DNA of 18,088 nt from DATCDE01 sp038252405. Lineage in GTDB: Bacteria > Actinomycetota > Actinomycetes > Prado026. The stretch lies in the NCBI GenBank assembly GCA_038252405.1, contig JBBSAJ010000045.1, forward strand, positions 1 through 18,088, read 5' to 3'. Both the position numbers and the translations under genes were made by a program. Of the stretch, positions 1-7,694 are shown piece after piece; within the stretch, counting starts at the first letter, position 1; the number at the start of each line of letters is the position of its first letter. The notes below the pieces were generated by a model that was not told the origin of the DNA, did not search any database, and saw only the letters and a program-made list of their open reading frames with translations.

Positions 1-23
1 CGCACGGACGGGAGCCTATCGGC

Positions 24-842
24 GTGTCCTACCCTTCGAATGTGGGCGGGGCGAGGCAGGCGCGACGGGCCGCCGTCGGTGGCGGCGGCTTCGCCGGGCT
101 GCTCGGAACCACGGCCGGGGTGCTGTTCGCGCAGGCCAAGCTGGCCCGCTGGCGGGTGGGTGAGCCGAGCCGGGTGCCGTTCGCCGTCGACGGCATCGTG
201 GGCCGTGGCCGCGGTGAGCTGCTGCGGATGGTCATGCTCGGCGACTCCGGCGCCGCCGGGCTCGGCGCCGACGACCCGTACGACACGGTCTCCCTGGTGG
301 TCGCGTCCGGGCTGTCGGCGGCGGCCGACCGGCCGGTGGCGCTGGTCGGCCTGGCCGTCGTGGGGGCGCGCACCTCCGACCTCGACGCGCAGGTCGACCG
401 GGCGCTGCGCCGCACCCCGCCTCCCGACCTGGCGGTGATCATCATCGGGGCGAACGACGTCACCCACCTCGTCCCGCCGGCGACGTCGGCCGAGCGGCTC
501 GCGGCCGTCGTGCGCCGGCTGGTCGACGCCGGCTGCGCGGTGGTCGTGGGCACCTGCCCGGACCTGGGCACCATCCGGCCGTTCCCCCAGCCGCTGCGCA
601 CGATCGGACGGCGCTGGAGCCTGACGCTGGCCGCCGCGCAGGCCACCGCCACCGAGGCTGCGGGCGGGCACGCCGTCCCGCTGGCCGCGCTGGTCGGGCC
701 GGAGTTCGACGCGAGCCCGGCCGAGTACTTCAGCGAGGACCGGTTCCACCCGTCGTCCCTGGGCTACCGCCGTCTCGGCGAGGAGCTGCTGCCCGCAGCC
801 CTGCAGGCCCTGCAGATCCCCACGCTCACCCCCAAGGAGTAG
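24..842 (+). CDS. SGNH/GDSL-family hydrolase
   Basis: Predicted serine esterase/lipase of the SGNH/GDSL fold, 272 aa. Block I is seen as GDSG at residues 73-76 with Ser75 as nucleophile, the block III Asn in GAND at 142-145, and the catalytic Asp-x-x-His as DRFH at 239-242. A hydrophobic, glycine-rich stretch at about residues 20-38 could be an uncleaved membrane anchor or signal sequence, so the enzyme may act at the membrane or outside. The GTG start at 24 is preceded by GGAG at 11-14. The stop codon overlaps the AAGGAG ribosome site of the following thiolase gene, so the two are probably translationally coupled. The substrate cannot be told from the sequence. Confidence 0.88.
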   Translation: MSYPSNVGGARQARRAAVGGGGFAGLLGTTAGVLFAQAKLARWRVGEPSRVPFAVDGIVGRGRGELLRMVMLGDSGAAGLGADDPYDTVSLVVASGLSAAADRPVALVGLAVVGARTSDLDAQVDRALRRTPPPDLAVIIIGANDVTHLVPPATSAERLAAVVRRLVDAGCAVVVGTCPDLGTIRPFPQPLRTIGRRWSLTLAAAQATATEAAGGHAVPLAALVGPEFDASPAEYFSEDRFHPSSLGYRRLGEELLPAALQALQIPTLTPKE

Positions 843-844
843 CC

Positions 845-2065
845 ATGCCCGAGGCCGTCATCGTCGCCACCACCCGTTCCCCGATCGGCCGCGCCGGCAA
901 GGGCTCGCTCAAGGACCTGCGACCCGACGACCTCGCGGCCACCGTCGTCCAGGCGGCGCTGGACAAGGTGCCCGAGCTGGACCCGCGCGCGGTCGACGAC
1001 CTGATGCTCGGCTGCGGGCTGCCCGGCGGTGAGCAGGGGTACAACATGGGCCGGGTCGTCGCGGTGCTGCTCGGCCTGGACGACGTCCCGGGGACGACGG
1101 TCACCCGGTACTGCGCGTCGTCCCTGCAGACCACCCGGATGGCGCTGCACGCCATCCGGGCCGGCGAGGGCGACGTGTTCATCAGTGCCGGCGTGGAGAT
1201 GGTCAGCAGCTTCGCCAGGGGCAGCAGCGACGGCCTGCCCGGCACCATGAACCCGCGCTTCGCCGCGGCCCAGCAGCGCACCGCCGATCGGGCCGCCGGC
1301 GGCGCCGGGCGCTGGACCGACCCGCGGGCCGACGGCGCCCTGCCGGACGCCTACGTCGCCATGGGCCAGACCGCGGAGAACGTGGCCCAGCTGTACGGGG
1401 TCACCCGCGAGGAGCAGGACGTGTTCGGCGTCCGGTCGCAGAACCTGGCCGAGGAGGCCATCGCGTCGGGGTTCTGGGCCCGCGAGATCGTCCCGGTGAT
1501 GCTGCCCGACGGCACGGTGGTGTCGCAGGACGACGGGCCGCGGCCGGGCGTGACCCTGGCGGCGGTGTCCCAGCTGAAGCCGGTGTTCCGGCCGGACGGG
1601 ACGATCACCGCGGGCAACTGCTGCCCGCTGAACGACGGCGCCGCCGCTGTGATCATCATGTCCGACACGCGGGCCCGCGAGCTGGGTGTCACCCCGCTGG
1701 CCCGGGTCGTCTCCACCGGCGTCACCGGGCTGTCCCCGGAGATCATGGGCATGGGCCCGGTCGAGGCGTCCCGGCAGGCGCTGGCCCGCGCCGGGATGAC
1801 CATCGACGACGTCGACCTGGTCGAGATCAACGAGGCGTTCGCCGCTCAGGTGCTGCCGGCCGCGCGCGAGCTCGGCGTGCCCCTGGACCGGCTGAACGTG
1901 CACGGCGGGGCGATCGCGGTGGGCCACCCGTTCGGCATGACCGGCGCCCGGATCGCCGGCACCCTGCTCAACGGGCTGGACTGGCAGGACAAGGAGATCG
2001 GCCTGGAGACGATGTGCGTGGGCGGCGGCCAGGGCATGGCCATGGTGCTACAGCGCCTGGCGTAG
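845..2065 (+). CDS. Acetyl-CoA C-acyltransferase (thiolase)
   Basis: Thiolase of 406 aa, condensing or cleaving acyl-CoA plus acetyl-CoA in beta-oxidation or acetoacetyl-CoA metabolism; cytoplasmic. The acyl-accepting cysteine is Cys90 in YCASSLQT. The C-terminal catalytic His361 lies in GHPFGMTGAR, and Cys391 lies in CVGGGQGMAM. Length and motif spacing are normal for a degradative or biosynthetic thiolase; I cannot decide between FadA-type and AtoB-type from sequence alone. The ATG at 845 has the ribosome site AAGGAG, which overlaps the stop of the upstream SGNH hydrolase. The last 18 bp overlap the end of the convergent gene on the other strand. Confidence 0.95.
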   Translation: MPEAVIVATTRSPIGRAGKGSLKDLRPDDLAATVVQAALDKVPELDPRAVDDLMLGCGLPGGEQGYNMGRVVAVLLGLDDVPGTTVTRYCASSLQTTRMALHAIRAGEGDVFISAGVEMVSSFARGSSDGLPGTMNPRFAAAQQRTADRAAGGAGRWTDPRADGALPDAYVAMGQTAENVAQLYGVTREEQDVFGVRSQNLAEEAIASGFWAREIVPVMLPDGTVVSQDDGPRPGVTLAAVSQLKPVFRPDGTITAGNCCPLNDGAAAVIIMSDTRARELGVTPLARVVSTGVTGLSPEIMGMGPVEASRQALARAGMTIDDVDLVEINEAFAAQVLPAARELGVPLDRLNVHGGAIAVGHPFGMTGARIAGTLLNGLDWQDKEIGLETMCVGGGQGMAMVLQRLA

Positions 2066-2422
2066 CTCGGCGGCGGACGACGCCAGCTCGGCGAGCAGCT
2101 CGCCCACCGGGCGGCGGCCTCCCGGCGCCCACACCGGGGTGGCCGGGTCCAGCCCCTCGGCGGCACGGACCAGGTCGTGGCCGGTGACGGCCACCTGGTC
2201 GCCCACCGCGAAGTCGTGCAGCCGGGGCACTCGGCGCCAGGCGGGCGGCTGCGGGTCGGCCCGCTGCTCCACCCCCTGGTCGGCCTGCGCCAGCGCCTGG
2301 GCCAGTGCGTGCGCGGCGTCGGCGCGGGAGGAGTGCGGGGGCAGCGGCCGGGCCAGCCGGGTGTCCGACAGGGACCGCAGCCGGTCGGCCAGCCGGTCCA
2401 CCGCGATCAGCAGGTCGCTCAC
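2048..2422 (-). CDS. Conserved actinobacterial hypothetical protein
   Basis: A 124-aa protein with no function I can name. The pattern looks like a conserved small actinobacterial protein: an N-terminal helix (VSDLLIAVDRLADRLRSL), an Ala-rich helical middle, then a beta-type segment around FAVGDQVAVTGHDL (residues 71-84), and a final helix. The GTG at 2420-2422 is chosen because residues before it in the open frame are low-complexity and unlike protein. There is no clear ribosome site. Instead TAGCCT (2430-2435 on the minus strand) lies 7 nt before the GTG, placing a -10 box so that transcription would start at or next to the start codon, suggesting a leaderless mRNA. The 3' end overlaps the thiolase gene tail-to-tail. 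Confidence 0.72.
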   Translation of the reverse strand: MSDLLIAVDRLADRLRSLSDTRLARPLPPHSSRADAAHALAQALAQADQGVEQRADPQPPAWRRVPRLHDFAVGDQVAVTGHDLVRAAEGLDPATPVWAPGGRRPVGELLAELASSAAELRQAL

Positions 2423-2535
2423 CCGCGTGAGGCTAGACCAGAGCCCTGGACCAGAGCCGAAGGGCCTTGTGCGCCAGCGTAGGGTTGCGGCACGGTGGGA
2501 GGGAGACGACCTCTCATCGGCCCGAGGAGGCTCCG

Positions 2536-2766
2536 ATGACCTTGCACCACTCCGAAGAGACGCATACCCAGCTGCTCGCCCGGGTGCCTGAGGCAACCGG
2601 CCGCGAGCTCAAGGAGTGGTACCGGCTCATCGAGGACGGACCGTCGTTCACCCGGTTCGACGAGCGGGTCCGTTGGCTGCAGGATGAGTACGCGGTCGCG
2701 CACGGCGTGGCCACGGCCATCGTGCACGAGTACGACAAGGAACGCGCCGCCCGACGCACGGTCTAA
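2536..2766 (+). CDS. DUF4287 family small protein
   Basis: A 76-aa protein that matches the DUF4287 pattern: ATGRELKEWYRLIEDGP at about 20-36, a middle WLQDEY segment, then an AHGVATAIVHEY segment near the C-terminus. Members of this family are short helical proteins of unknown biochemical role. The ATG at 2536 is preceded by GAGGAGG (2524-2530), a strong ribosome site at normal spacing; an upstream in-frame ATG at 2467 lacks one. It stands alone, divergent from the gene on its left and convergent with the Bax inhibitor-1 family gene on its right, with a hairpin between. Confidence 0.82.
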   Translation: MTLHHSEETHTQLLARVPEATGRELKEWYRLIEDGPSFTRFDERVRWLQDEYAVAHGVATAIVHEYDKERAARRTV

Positions 2767-2773
2767 CCGGCGT

Positions 2774-2793
2774 CGAGCGGCGCCTTCCGCTCG
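2774..2793. terminator. Hairpin between convergent genes (likely bidirectional terminator)
   Basis: CGAGCGG (2774-2780) and CCGCTCG (2787-2793) form a perfect 7-bp stem with a 6-nt loop, in the 41-bp gap between the stops of the DUF4287 gene and the Bax inhibitor-1 family gene. No strong T tract on either side, as is common for actinobacterial terminators. Confidence 0.55.
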
Positions 2794-2807
2794 GTCCTAG
2801 TTCGCTC

Positions 2808-3587
2808 CTAGTTGCGGCCCTGCAGGATCGCCAGCAGCCGCAGCAGCTCCAGGTACAGCCAGACCAGGCTGACCACCAGGCCGAAGCCGGCCCGCCAGGA
2901 CTCCTTCTCCGGCAGCCCGGCCGCGATGCCCTTCTCGATCGCGTCGAAGTCCAGCACCAGGGTGAACGCGGCCAGCGCGACGCCCGCGGCGCACAGCAGG
3001 ATGCCGAGGCCCCCGACGCCGTAGAAGCCCCAGCCGCCGCCGACCCCGAGGAACGACGAGAACAGGCTGACGACCGCGATCCCCAGGTAGGAGAACATCG
3101 CGATGGTCATCATCTTGGTGAACCGCGGGGTGGCCCGCAGCCGTCCGCTCTTGTACAGCACGAGCATCACGGCGAAGGCCGTGAACGTGCCGATGACCGC
3201 CTGCAGCACGACGCCGTTGTAGGCGGCGTTGTACCACTGGCTGATGCCGCCGAGGAAGAAGCCCTCGACCACCGCGTAGGCCATGATCAGCGCCGGGTTC
3301 GTTGTCCGCTTGAACGCGACGACCATCCCGATCCCGAACGCCACGATCAGGCTGCCCCACATCAGGGCCGGCGCCGTGGGGACGAGGTTCCAGCCGACGA
3401 CCGCGGCCAGGACCAGCAGCGCGAACAGCGCGCTGGTCTTGACGACCACGTCGTCGATGCTCATGGTCCGGCCGGTCCCGCTCGGCACGTCGTACATCTG
3501 TTGCAGCGTGGCCGCATCCACGCTCGCGGTGTACGCGGTCCCGTCCCGCCCGAACTCGCGGTTGAGAACCGGGTTCCTGCTCTCCAT
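2808..3587 (-). CDS. Bax inhibitor-1/YccA family membrane protein
   Basis: A 259-aa integral membrane protein of the BI-1/YccA (UPF0005) superfamily. After a polar N-terminus of about 48 residues I count seven hydrophobic segments, roughly at 50-68, 73-92, 99-117, 125-145, 160-180, 191-213 and 233-254. The family-typical acidic motif LDFDAIEKG lies at 212-220, before the last segment. Family members are proposed pH-sensitive calcium leak channels or membrane protease modulators; the bacterial role is unsettled. The ATG at 3587 is chosen because GGAGGG lies 5 nt upstream, and the longer open frame would run through the tRNA gene. It lies downstream of tRNA-Leu in the same direction. Confidence 0.92.
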   Translation of the reverse strand: MESRNPVLNREFGRDGTAYTASVDAATLQQMYDVPSGTGRTMSIDDVVVKTSALFALLVLAAVVGWNLVPTAPALMWGSLIVAFGIGMVVAFKRTTNPALIMAYAVVEGFFLGGISQWYNAAYNGVVLQAVIGTFTAFAVMLVLYKSGRLRATPRFTKMMTIAMFSYLGIAVVSLFSSFLGVGGGWGFYGVGGLGILLCAAGVALAAFTLVLDFDAIEKGIAAGLPEKESWRAGFGLVVSLVWLYLELLRLLAILQGRN

Positions 3588-3644
3588 GGGCCCTCCAAAG
3601 GCTCGTGGTCCGTATTCCACGGTAACCGAACCTGGGCCGCGCTG

Positions 3645-3728
3645 TGCCCGGGGCGGGACTCGAACCCGCATGCCCTCTCGGGCGGATCCTTTTAAGGGAC
3701 CTGTGTCGGCCAGTTGCACCACCCGGGC
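3645..3728 (-). tRNA. tRNA-Leu (anticodon UAA)
   Basis: An 84-nt class II tRNA on the minus strand. The acceptor arms GCCCGGG and CCCGGGC pair perfectly, with A as discriminator. The anticodon stem GGTCC/GGATC encloses loop CTTAAAA, giving anticodon TAA. A variable arm GCCC-GAGA-GGGC and a T arm GCGGG-TTCGAGT-CCCGC follow, both typical of tRNA-Leu. CCA is not encoded. A possible -10 box TACGCT (3737-3742, minus strand) lies 8 nt before the 5' end. It sits between the peptide deformylase and Bax inhibitor-1 genes, all on one strand. It decodes UUA, the rarest leucine codon in such GC-rich genomes, and is the counterpart of Streptomyces bldA. Confidence 0.95.
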
Positions 3729-3759
3729 GTGCAGGCAGCGTACGGCCTGCTCGGGCGAG

Positions 3760-4293
3760 CTACAGGTACACCTGCCGGGCGAACACGGCGTGCGCGCCGG
3801 CCACCCGGTCGAGGAACAGCAGCCCGTCCAGGTGGTCCAGCTCGTGCTGCAGGGCGCGGGCCTCGAACGCGTCGGTGGTGACCTCGACCGGCTCGCCGGT
3901 CAGCGGCAGCAGGCCGGCCACGGTCACCCGGGTGGCCCGCTTCACGTCCCCGGTCAGGTCGGGCACCGACAGGCAGCCCTCGCGGCCCTTCTCGTTGCGC
4001 GAGGCGGCGACCAGCCGCGGGTTGACCAGCACGAACGCGCCGTGCGTGGTGCGCGCCTTGGGGTGCGCCGACACGTCCAGGGAGAACACCCGCGCGTTCA
4101 CCCCCAGCTGGTTCGCGGCCAGGCCGACGCAGCCGGGCGAGACCCGCTGGGTGGCCAGCAGGTCGGCCGCGAGCCGGACGACGTCCGGGTCGGTGGGGTC
4201 CACCTCGAGGCACCGGGTGGCCAGCACCGGGTGCGGGGCGTGCACCACGGGTCGGACCCGCCCGTCCGGCAGGCCGGGCAGCAGCGGGCTCAC
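3760..4293 (-). CDS. def: Peptide deformylase
   Basis: A 177-aa metallo-enzyme that removes the formyl group from the initiator methionine of new proteins. All three family motifs are visible: motif 1 as CVGLAANQ at 55-62 (a Cys stands where the first Gly usually is), motif 2 EGCLS at 105-109 with metal ligand Cys107, and motif 3 HELDH at 150-154 with ligands His150 and His154 and catalytic Glu151. The GTG start overlaps the TGA stop of the ACT-domain gene in a 4-bp GTGA (4290-4293), so the two are translationally coupled. The tRNA-Leu gene follows about 30 nt downstream. It need not be the only deformylase of the cell; actinobacteria often have several. Confidence 0.93.
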   Translation of the reverse strand: MSPLLPGLPDGRVRPVVHAPHPVLATRCLEVDPTDPDVVRLAADLLATQRVSPGCVGLAANQLGVNARVFSLDVSAHPKARTTHGAFVLVNPRLVAASRNEKGREGCLSVPDLTGDVKRATRVTVAGLLPLTGEPVEVTTDAFEARALQHELDHLDGLLFLDRVAGAHAVFARQVYL

Positions 4294-4802
4294 AGGACGT
4301 CGGGCTCCAGCGGGTGCAGGGTGGCCGCCACGCCGAGCCCGCGGGCCACGTCGGCCAGCTGGGACTGCAGCGCGGCCACGTCCACCTCGACCGGCAGCTC
4401 CACCTCGGCGGTCATCACGTACAGGTCCCCGACCAGCCTGGTGGTCAGGTCGGTGACGTTCCCGCCGAGCGAGGCGAGCAGCCGGGTGACGGTGGAGACG
4501 ATCCCGGGCCGGTCGCCGCCGTGCACCGACAGCACGTACGCCTGCCCGGACGGGGCCGGCTCCGGCTCGTCGGCCAGCACCCGCACCGAGACGACGAGGT
4601 CGGCGAGCAGCGGGGCGAGCAGGCCCTCGACGGCGTCCGGCGCGGCGTCGGCGCGGACCACCAGGGTCATCGCGAAGTGCCCGCGCAGCCGGGTCATCGA
4701 GGAGTCCTCGAGGTTGCCGCCGAGGCCGGCCAGCGCCCCGGTGACGTCCGCGATGATCCCCGGCCGGTCGTGGCCGAGGACGGTGACCGCGAGCAGCGCC
4801 AT
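4290..4802 (-). CDS. Two-ACT-domain regulatory protein (GcvR-like)
   Basis: A 170-aa protein made of two ACT domains, about residues 3-75 and 87-165, joined by a Pro/Glu-rich linker. Both begin with the typical pattern: AVTVLGHDRPGIIADVT at 5-21 and LSVHGGDRPGIVSTVT at 91-106. ACT domains bind amino acids, and double-ACT proteins of this type resemble the glycine cleavage repressor GcvR, though no DNA-binding domain is present and the ligand is unknown. The start ATG at 4802 lies 11 nt behind the stop of the oxidoreductase gene, and the stop overlaps the deformylase start, so this is the middle gene of a three-gene unit. Confidence 0.85.
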   Translation of the reverse strand: MALLAVTVLGHDRPGIIADVTGALAGLGGNLEDSSMTRLRGHFAMTLVVRADAAPDAVEGLLAPLLADLVVSVRVLADEPEPAPSGQAYVLSVHGGDRPGIVSTVTRLLASLGGNVTDLTTRLVGDLYVMTAEVELPVEVDVAALQSQLADVARGLGVAATLHPLEPDVL

Positions 4803-4813
4803 GGTCGCCGACC

Positions 4814-6082
4814 CTACCCGCCGCGCACCGACCACAGGCCGACCACCTCGCGGCGGAACAGCAACGCCTGGGTCCAGTCGAGCACCACCTGGGCCTTGCG
4901 CGAGAACGTCGGCATCCGGCTCATGTGGTACGTCCGGTGCATGAACCAGGCCGGGAACCCCTTGAGCTTGATCCCGTAGACCTCGGCCACCCCCTGGTAC
5001 AGCCCGAGCGAGGCGACCGACCCCGCGTACGCGTGCCGGTAGTCCGTGGTCGGCTCGCCCCGCAGGACGGCGGCCAGGTTGTCGCCCAGCTGCCTGGCCT
5101 GCCGGACGGCGTGCTGCGCGGACGGCGAGCAGAACGCCCCGGGACTGGTCAGGTCGGGGACGGCGGCGCAGTCGCCCGCGCTCCACGCGTCGTCGTGGCC
5201 CTGGATGCGCAGGTCGGCCCGGGTGCGGATCCGGCCGCGTTCGCCCAGCGGGAACCCGGTGGCCGCCACCACCGGGTCGGGCTTCACCCCGGCCGTCCAC
5301 ACCAGCACCTCGCAGTCGAGCTCGGTGCCGTCGGAGAGCACGACGTGCCCGCCGACGCACGACTCCAGTCGGGTTTGCAGGTGGGGCTCGACGCCGCGGG
5401 CCCGCAGCTGGTCGAGGGTGTAGCGGGCCATCTCCGGACCCACCTCGGGCATGATCCGGTCGGCCGCCTCGACGAGCACCCAGCGCAGGTCGCTCGCCGC
5501 GACCCGCCGGTAGTACCGGGTGGCGTAACGGGCCATGTCCGCCAACTCGGCCAGTGCCTCGATGCCCGCGTAGCCGCCGCCCACGACGACGAAGGTGAGG
5601 CTGCGCCGGCGCACCGCCTCGTCGGCCGTCGACTCGGCGATGTCCAGCGACTCGATCACCCGGTTGCGCAGCGCGATGGCCTCCTCGACGGTCTTGAAGC
5701 CGGTGCCGTGCTCGGCCAGGCCGGGGATCGGCAGGGTGCGCGAGATCGACCCGGCGGCCAGCACGATGTGGTCGTAGCCGAGCTCGTAGGCCGGACCCTC
5801 GAGCGGCTCGATGGTGGCCACCCGCCGCTGCGGGTCGACCGCGCTCACCGAGCCGGTGACCACCTCGGCCCGGGTCAGCACCCGGCGCAGCGGCACCACC
5901 ACGTGCCGCGGCTGGATCGACCCGGCCGCCGCCTCCGGCAGGAACGGCTGGTAGGTCATGTACGAGCGTGGGTCGACGACGGTGACCCGAGCCTCCCCGG
6001 GCCGCAGCCGCCGCTGCAGGCGCAGCGCGGTGTACATGCCCACGTACCCGCCGCCGACGATCAGGATGTGCGGTTGCGTCAT
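4814..6082 (-). CDS. NAD(P)/FAD-dependent oxidoreductase, type II NADH dehydrogenase-like
   Basis: A 422-aa flavoprotein of the pyridine nucleotide-disulfide oxidoreductase fold. The FAD-binding GGGYVG lies at 10-15, the NAD(P)-binding GGGYAG at 168-173, and the second FAD contact AGDCAAVPD at 302-310. The arrangement and the amphipathic, aromatic C-terminus (FPAWFMHRTYHM and what follows, from about residue 384) fit NDH-2-type quinone reductases, which pass electrons from NADH to menaquinone at the inner face of the membrane without pumping protons. The gene starts with ATG behind AGGGGC. It is first in a unit with the ACT and deformylase genes and divergent from the dienelactone hydrolase; the 109-bp gap between them shows no promoter I would trust. 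Confidence 0.88.
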   Translation of the reverse strand: MTQPHILIVGGGYVGMYTALRLQRRLRPGEARVTVVDPRSYMTYQPFLPEAAAGSIQPRHVVVPLRRVLTRAEVVTGSVSAVDPQRRVATIEPLEGPAYELGYDHIVLAAGSISRTLPIPGLAEHGTGFKTVEEAIALRNRVIESLDIAESTADEAVRRRSLTFVVVGGGYAGIEALAELADMARYATRYYRRVAASDLRWVLVEAADRIMPEVGPEMARYTLDQLRARGVEPHLQTRLESCVGGHVVLSDGTELDCEVLVWTAGVKPDPVVAATGFPLGERGRIRTRADLRIQGHDDAWSAGDCAAVPDLTSPGAFCSPSAQHAVRQARQLGDNLAAVLRGEPTTDYRHAYAGSVASLGLYQGVAEVYGIKLKGFPAWFMHRTYHMSRMPTFSRKAQVVLDWTQALLFRREVVGLWSVRGG

Positions 6083-6191
6083 GCCCCTAGCCTCTCAGCC
6101 GCCCGGGCCGGCCCGCACCCGGCGGCCTCGCCGCGAGCGCAGTCGCGTGGCACAGTGATCAAAACCAGTCTCGGGTCACGAAGGAGCGCAG

Positions 6192-6881
6192 ATGGGCGAG
6201 AAGATCACGTTCGCGAGCAACGGGGGCACCTGCGAGGGCTACCTGGCCGTGCCGGCGTCGGGCAGCGGGCCGGGCGTCATCGTCATCCAGGAGTGGTGGG
6301 GCCTGGTCGGGCACATCACCAACCTGGCCGACCGGTTCGCGGCGGCCGGGTACGTCGCGCTGGCGCCGGACCTGTACCACGGCGTCGCCACGACCGAGCC
6401 GGACGAGGCGGGCAAGCTGATGATGGGCATGGCCATGGACCAGGCCGCCAAGGACATCGCCGGCGCCGCGGCCGCGCTCGTCGCCCGCGACGACGTGACC
6501 GGCTCCGGGGTGGGCACCGTCGGCTTCTGCATGGGCGGCTCGCTGGCGCTGTGGAGCGCCACCCTGTCCCCGGCCATCGTGGCCGCGGTCGGCTTCTACC
6601 CGGCCATCCCGTGGGAGCGGATGACCCCGGACTGGCCGTCCTACGAGGGCAAGTCGGCCATGATCCACTGCTCGGAGGGTGACGGCACCTCGGCGGCCGA
6701 CGGCATCCAGCAGGCCTGGCGCGCGATCGAGGGCGCCGGCGGCGTCGTCGAGGTCTTCGACTACCCGGGCACCGAGCACGCGTTCTTCAACGACGAGCGC
6801 CCCGAGGTGTACGCGCCGGAGGCGTCCGCGCAGGCCTGGGAGCGCACGCTCGAGCTGTTCGGCCGCCGCCTCGGCGGGTGA
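6192..6881 (+). CDS. Dienelactone hydrolase family protein
   Basis: A 229-aa alpha/beta hydrolase. The nucleophile is Cys113 in GFCMGG, the catalytic His is His196 in GTEHAFFND, Glu34 in QEWWGL is the conserved residue that holds the cysteine in dienelactone hydrolases, and Asp164 is the likely third triad member. The family opens lactone rings such as dienelactone in chlorocatechol breakdown, but most genomic members have unknown substrates, and no aromatic degradation genes lie nearby. The ATG at 6192 has the ribosome site AAGGAG at 6181-6186. The stop overlaps the start of the uracil-DNA glycosylase gene by 4 bp. Confidence 0.92.
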   Translation: MGEKITFASNGGTCEGYLAVPASGSGPGVIVIQEWWGLVGHITNLADRFAAAGYVALAPDLYHGVATTEPDEAGKLMMGMAMDQAAKDIAGAAAALVARDDVTGSGVGTVGFCMGGSLALWSATLSPAIVAAVGFYPAIPWERMTPDWPSYEGKSAMIHCSEGDGTSAADGIQQAWRAIEGAGGVVEVFDYPGTEHAFFNDERPEVYAPEASAQAWERTLELFGRRLGG

Positions 6882-7597
6882 GCCGGACACTCGCAGCCGG
6901 GCCGGAGCAGCGGCTGGCCGCGCTGGCCGACCGGATCACGGCCTGCCGGGCCTGCCCCCGGCTGGTGGAGTGGCGCGAGGAGGTGGCCCGGGTTCGCCGG
7001 CGCTCCTTCGCCGACCAGACCTACTGGGGGCGGCCGGTGCCCGGCTTCGGCGACCCGCAGCCGGGCGTGCTCGTAGTCGGGCTGGCCCCGGCCGCGCACG
7101 GCGGCAACCGCACCGGACGGGTGTTCACCGGCGACCGCTCGGGGGACTGGCTGTTCGGCTCGTTGCACCGGGTGGGGCTGGCCAACCAGCCGACGTCCAC
7201 GGGCCTGGACGACGGGCTGCGGCTGGACGGCGTCCGGGTGCTGGCCGCGGTGCGCTGCGCTCCGCCGGCGAACAAGCCGACCCCGGCGGAGCGGGACGCC
7301 TGCGCGCACTGGTTCGACGACGAGCTGGCGATCGTCCGCCCGTCGCTGCGGGTGGTGGTCGCGCTGGGCGGCTTCGCCTGGGGCGCCGCGCTGACCGCGT
7401 TGGCCCGCGGTGGGCTCGGTCCGGTGCCGGTGCCCCGGCCGAGGTTCGGGCACGGCGCCGAGACCGTGGTGGGCGACGTGACCGTGCTGGGCTGCTACCA
7501 CCCGAGCCAGCAGAACACCTTCACCGGCCGGCTCACCGAGCCCATGATCGACGCGGTGTTCACCCGGGCCGTGGCGCTCGCCAGTTGGTCGGGCTAA
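6878..7597 (+). CDS. Uracil-DNA glycosylase, family 5 (UdgB) type
   Basis: A 239-aa DNA repair enzyme that excises uracil and other deaminated bases. Motif A is GLAPAAHGGNRTGR at 68-81, where the usual catalytic acid of family 4 is absent, as is typical of family 5 (UDGb). Motif B is CYHPSQQNTFTG at 206-217. Four cysteines, Cys23, Cys26, Cys127 and Cys142, fit the [4Fe-4S] cluster of families 4 and 5. The GTG start lies in a GTGA overlap with the dienelactone hydrolase stop, so it is likely made by translational coupling. A perfect hairpin terminator follows about 30 nt after the stop. Confidence 0.9.
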   Translation: MSRTLAAGPEQRLAALADRITACRACPRLVEWREEVARVRRRSFADQTYWGRPVPGFGDPQPGVLVVGLAPAAHGGNRTGRVFTGDRSGDWLFGSLHRVGLANQPTSTGLDDGLRLDGVRVLAAVRCAPPANKPTPAERDACAHWFDDELAIVRPSLRVVVALGGFAWGAALTALARGGLGPVPVPRPRFGHGAETVVGDVTVLGCYHPSQQNTFTGRLTEPMIDAVFTRAVALASWSG

Positions 7598-7624
7598 CCG
7601 CCCGGCCGGCATGTCGCAGTAAAC

Positions 7625-7667
7625 GCGCTCGCCCGGAGTGCAGCACTGCCACACTCCGGGCGAGCGT
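7625..7667. terminator. Strong bidirectional terminator hairpin
   Basis: CGCTCGCCCGGAGTG (7626-7640) pairs perfectly with CACTCCGGGCGAGCG (7652-7666), 15 bp, with an 11-nt loop and one extra G-T pair outside. It lies between the convergent stops of the uracil-DNA glycosylase and DUF1918 genes and can serve both. There is little T-rich sequence after the stem in either direction. Confidence 0.85.
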
Positions 7668-7694
7668 CATTTCCGGGATGACGCCGCGAGCGAG

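Noticed and set aside
3645..3728. tRNA-Leu as an integration site of a mobile element
   Set aside because: No integrase gene and no repeat of the tRNA 3' end nearby; both flanks are ordinary housekeeping genes.
3283..4944. Plus-strand open frame of 553 codons across the tRNA and deformylase
   Set aside because: It crosses a tRNA gene and the antisense of three identified genes.
4925..6682. Long plus-strand open frame opposite the NDH-2-like gene and into the dienelactone hydrolase
   Set aside because: Out-of-frame shadow of two well-supported genes in GC-rich DNA.
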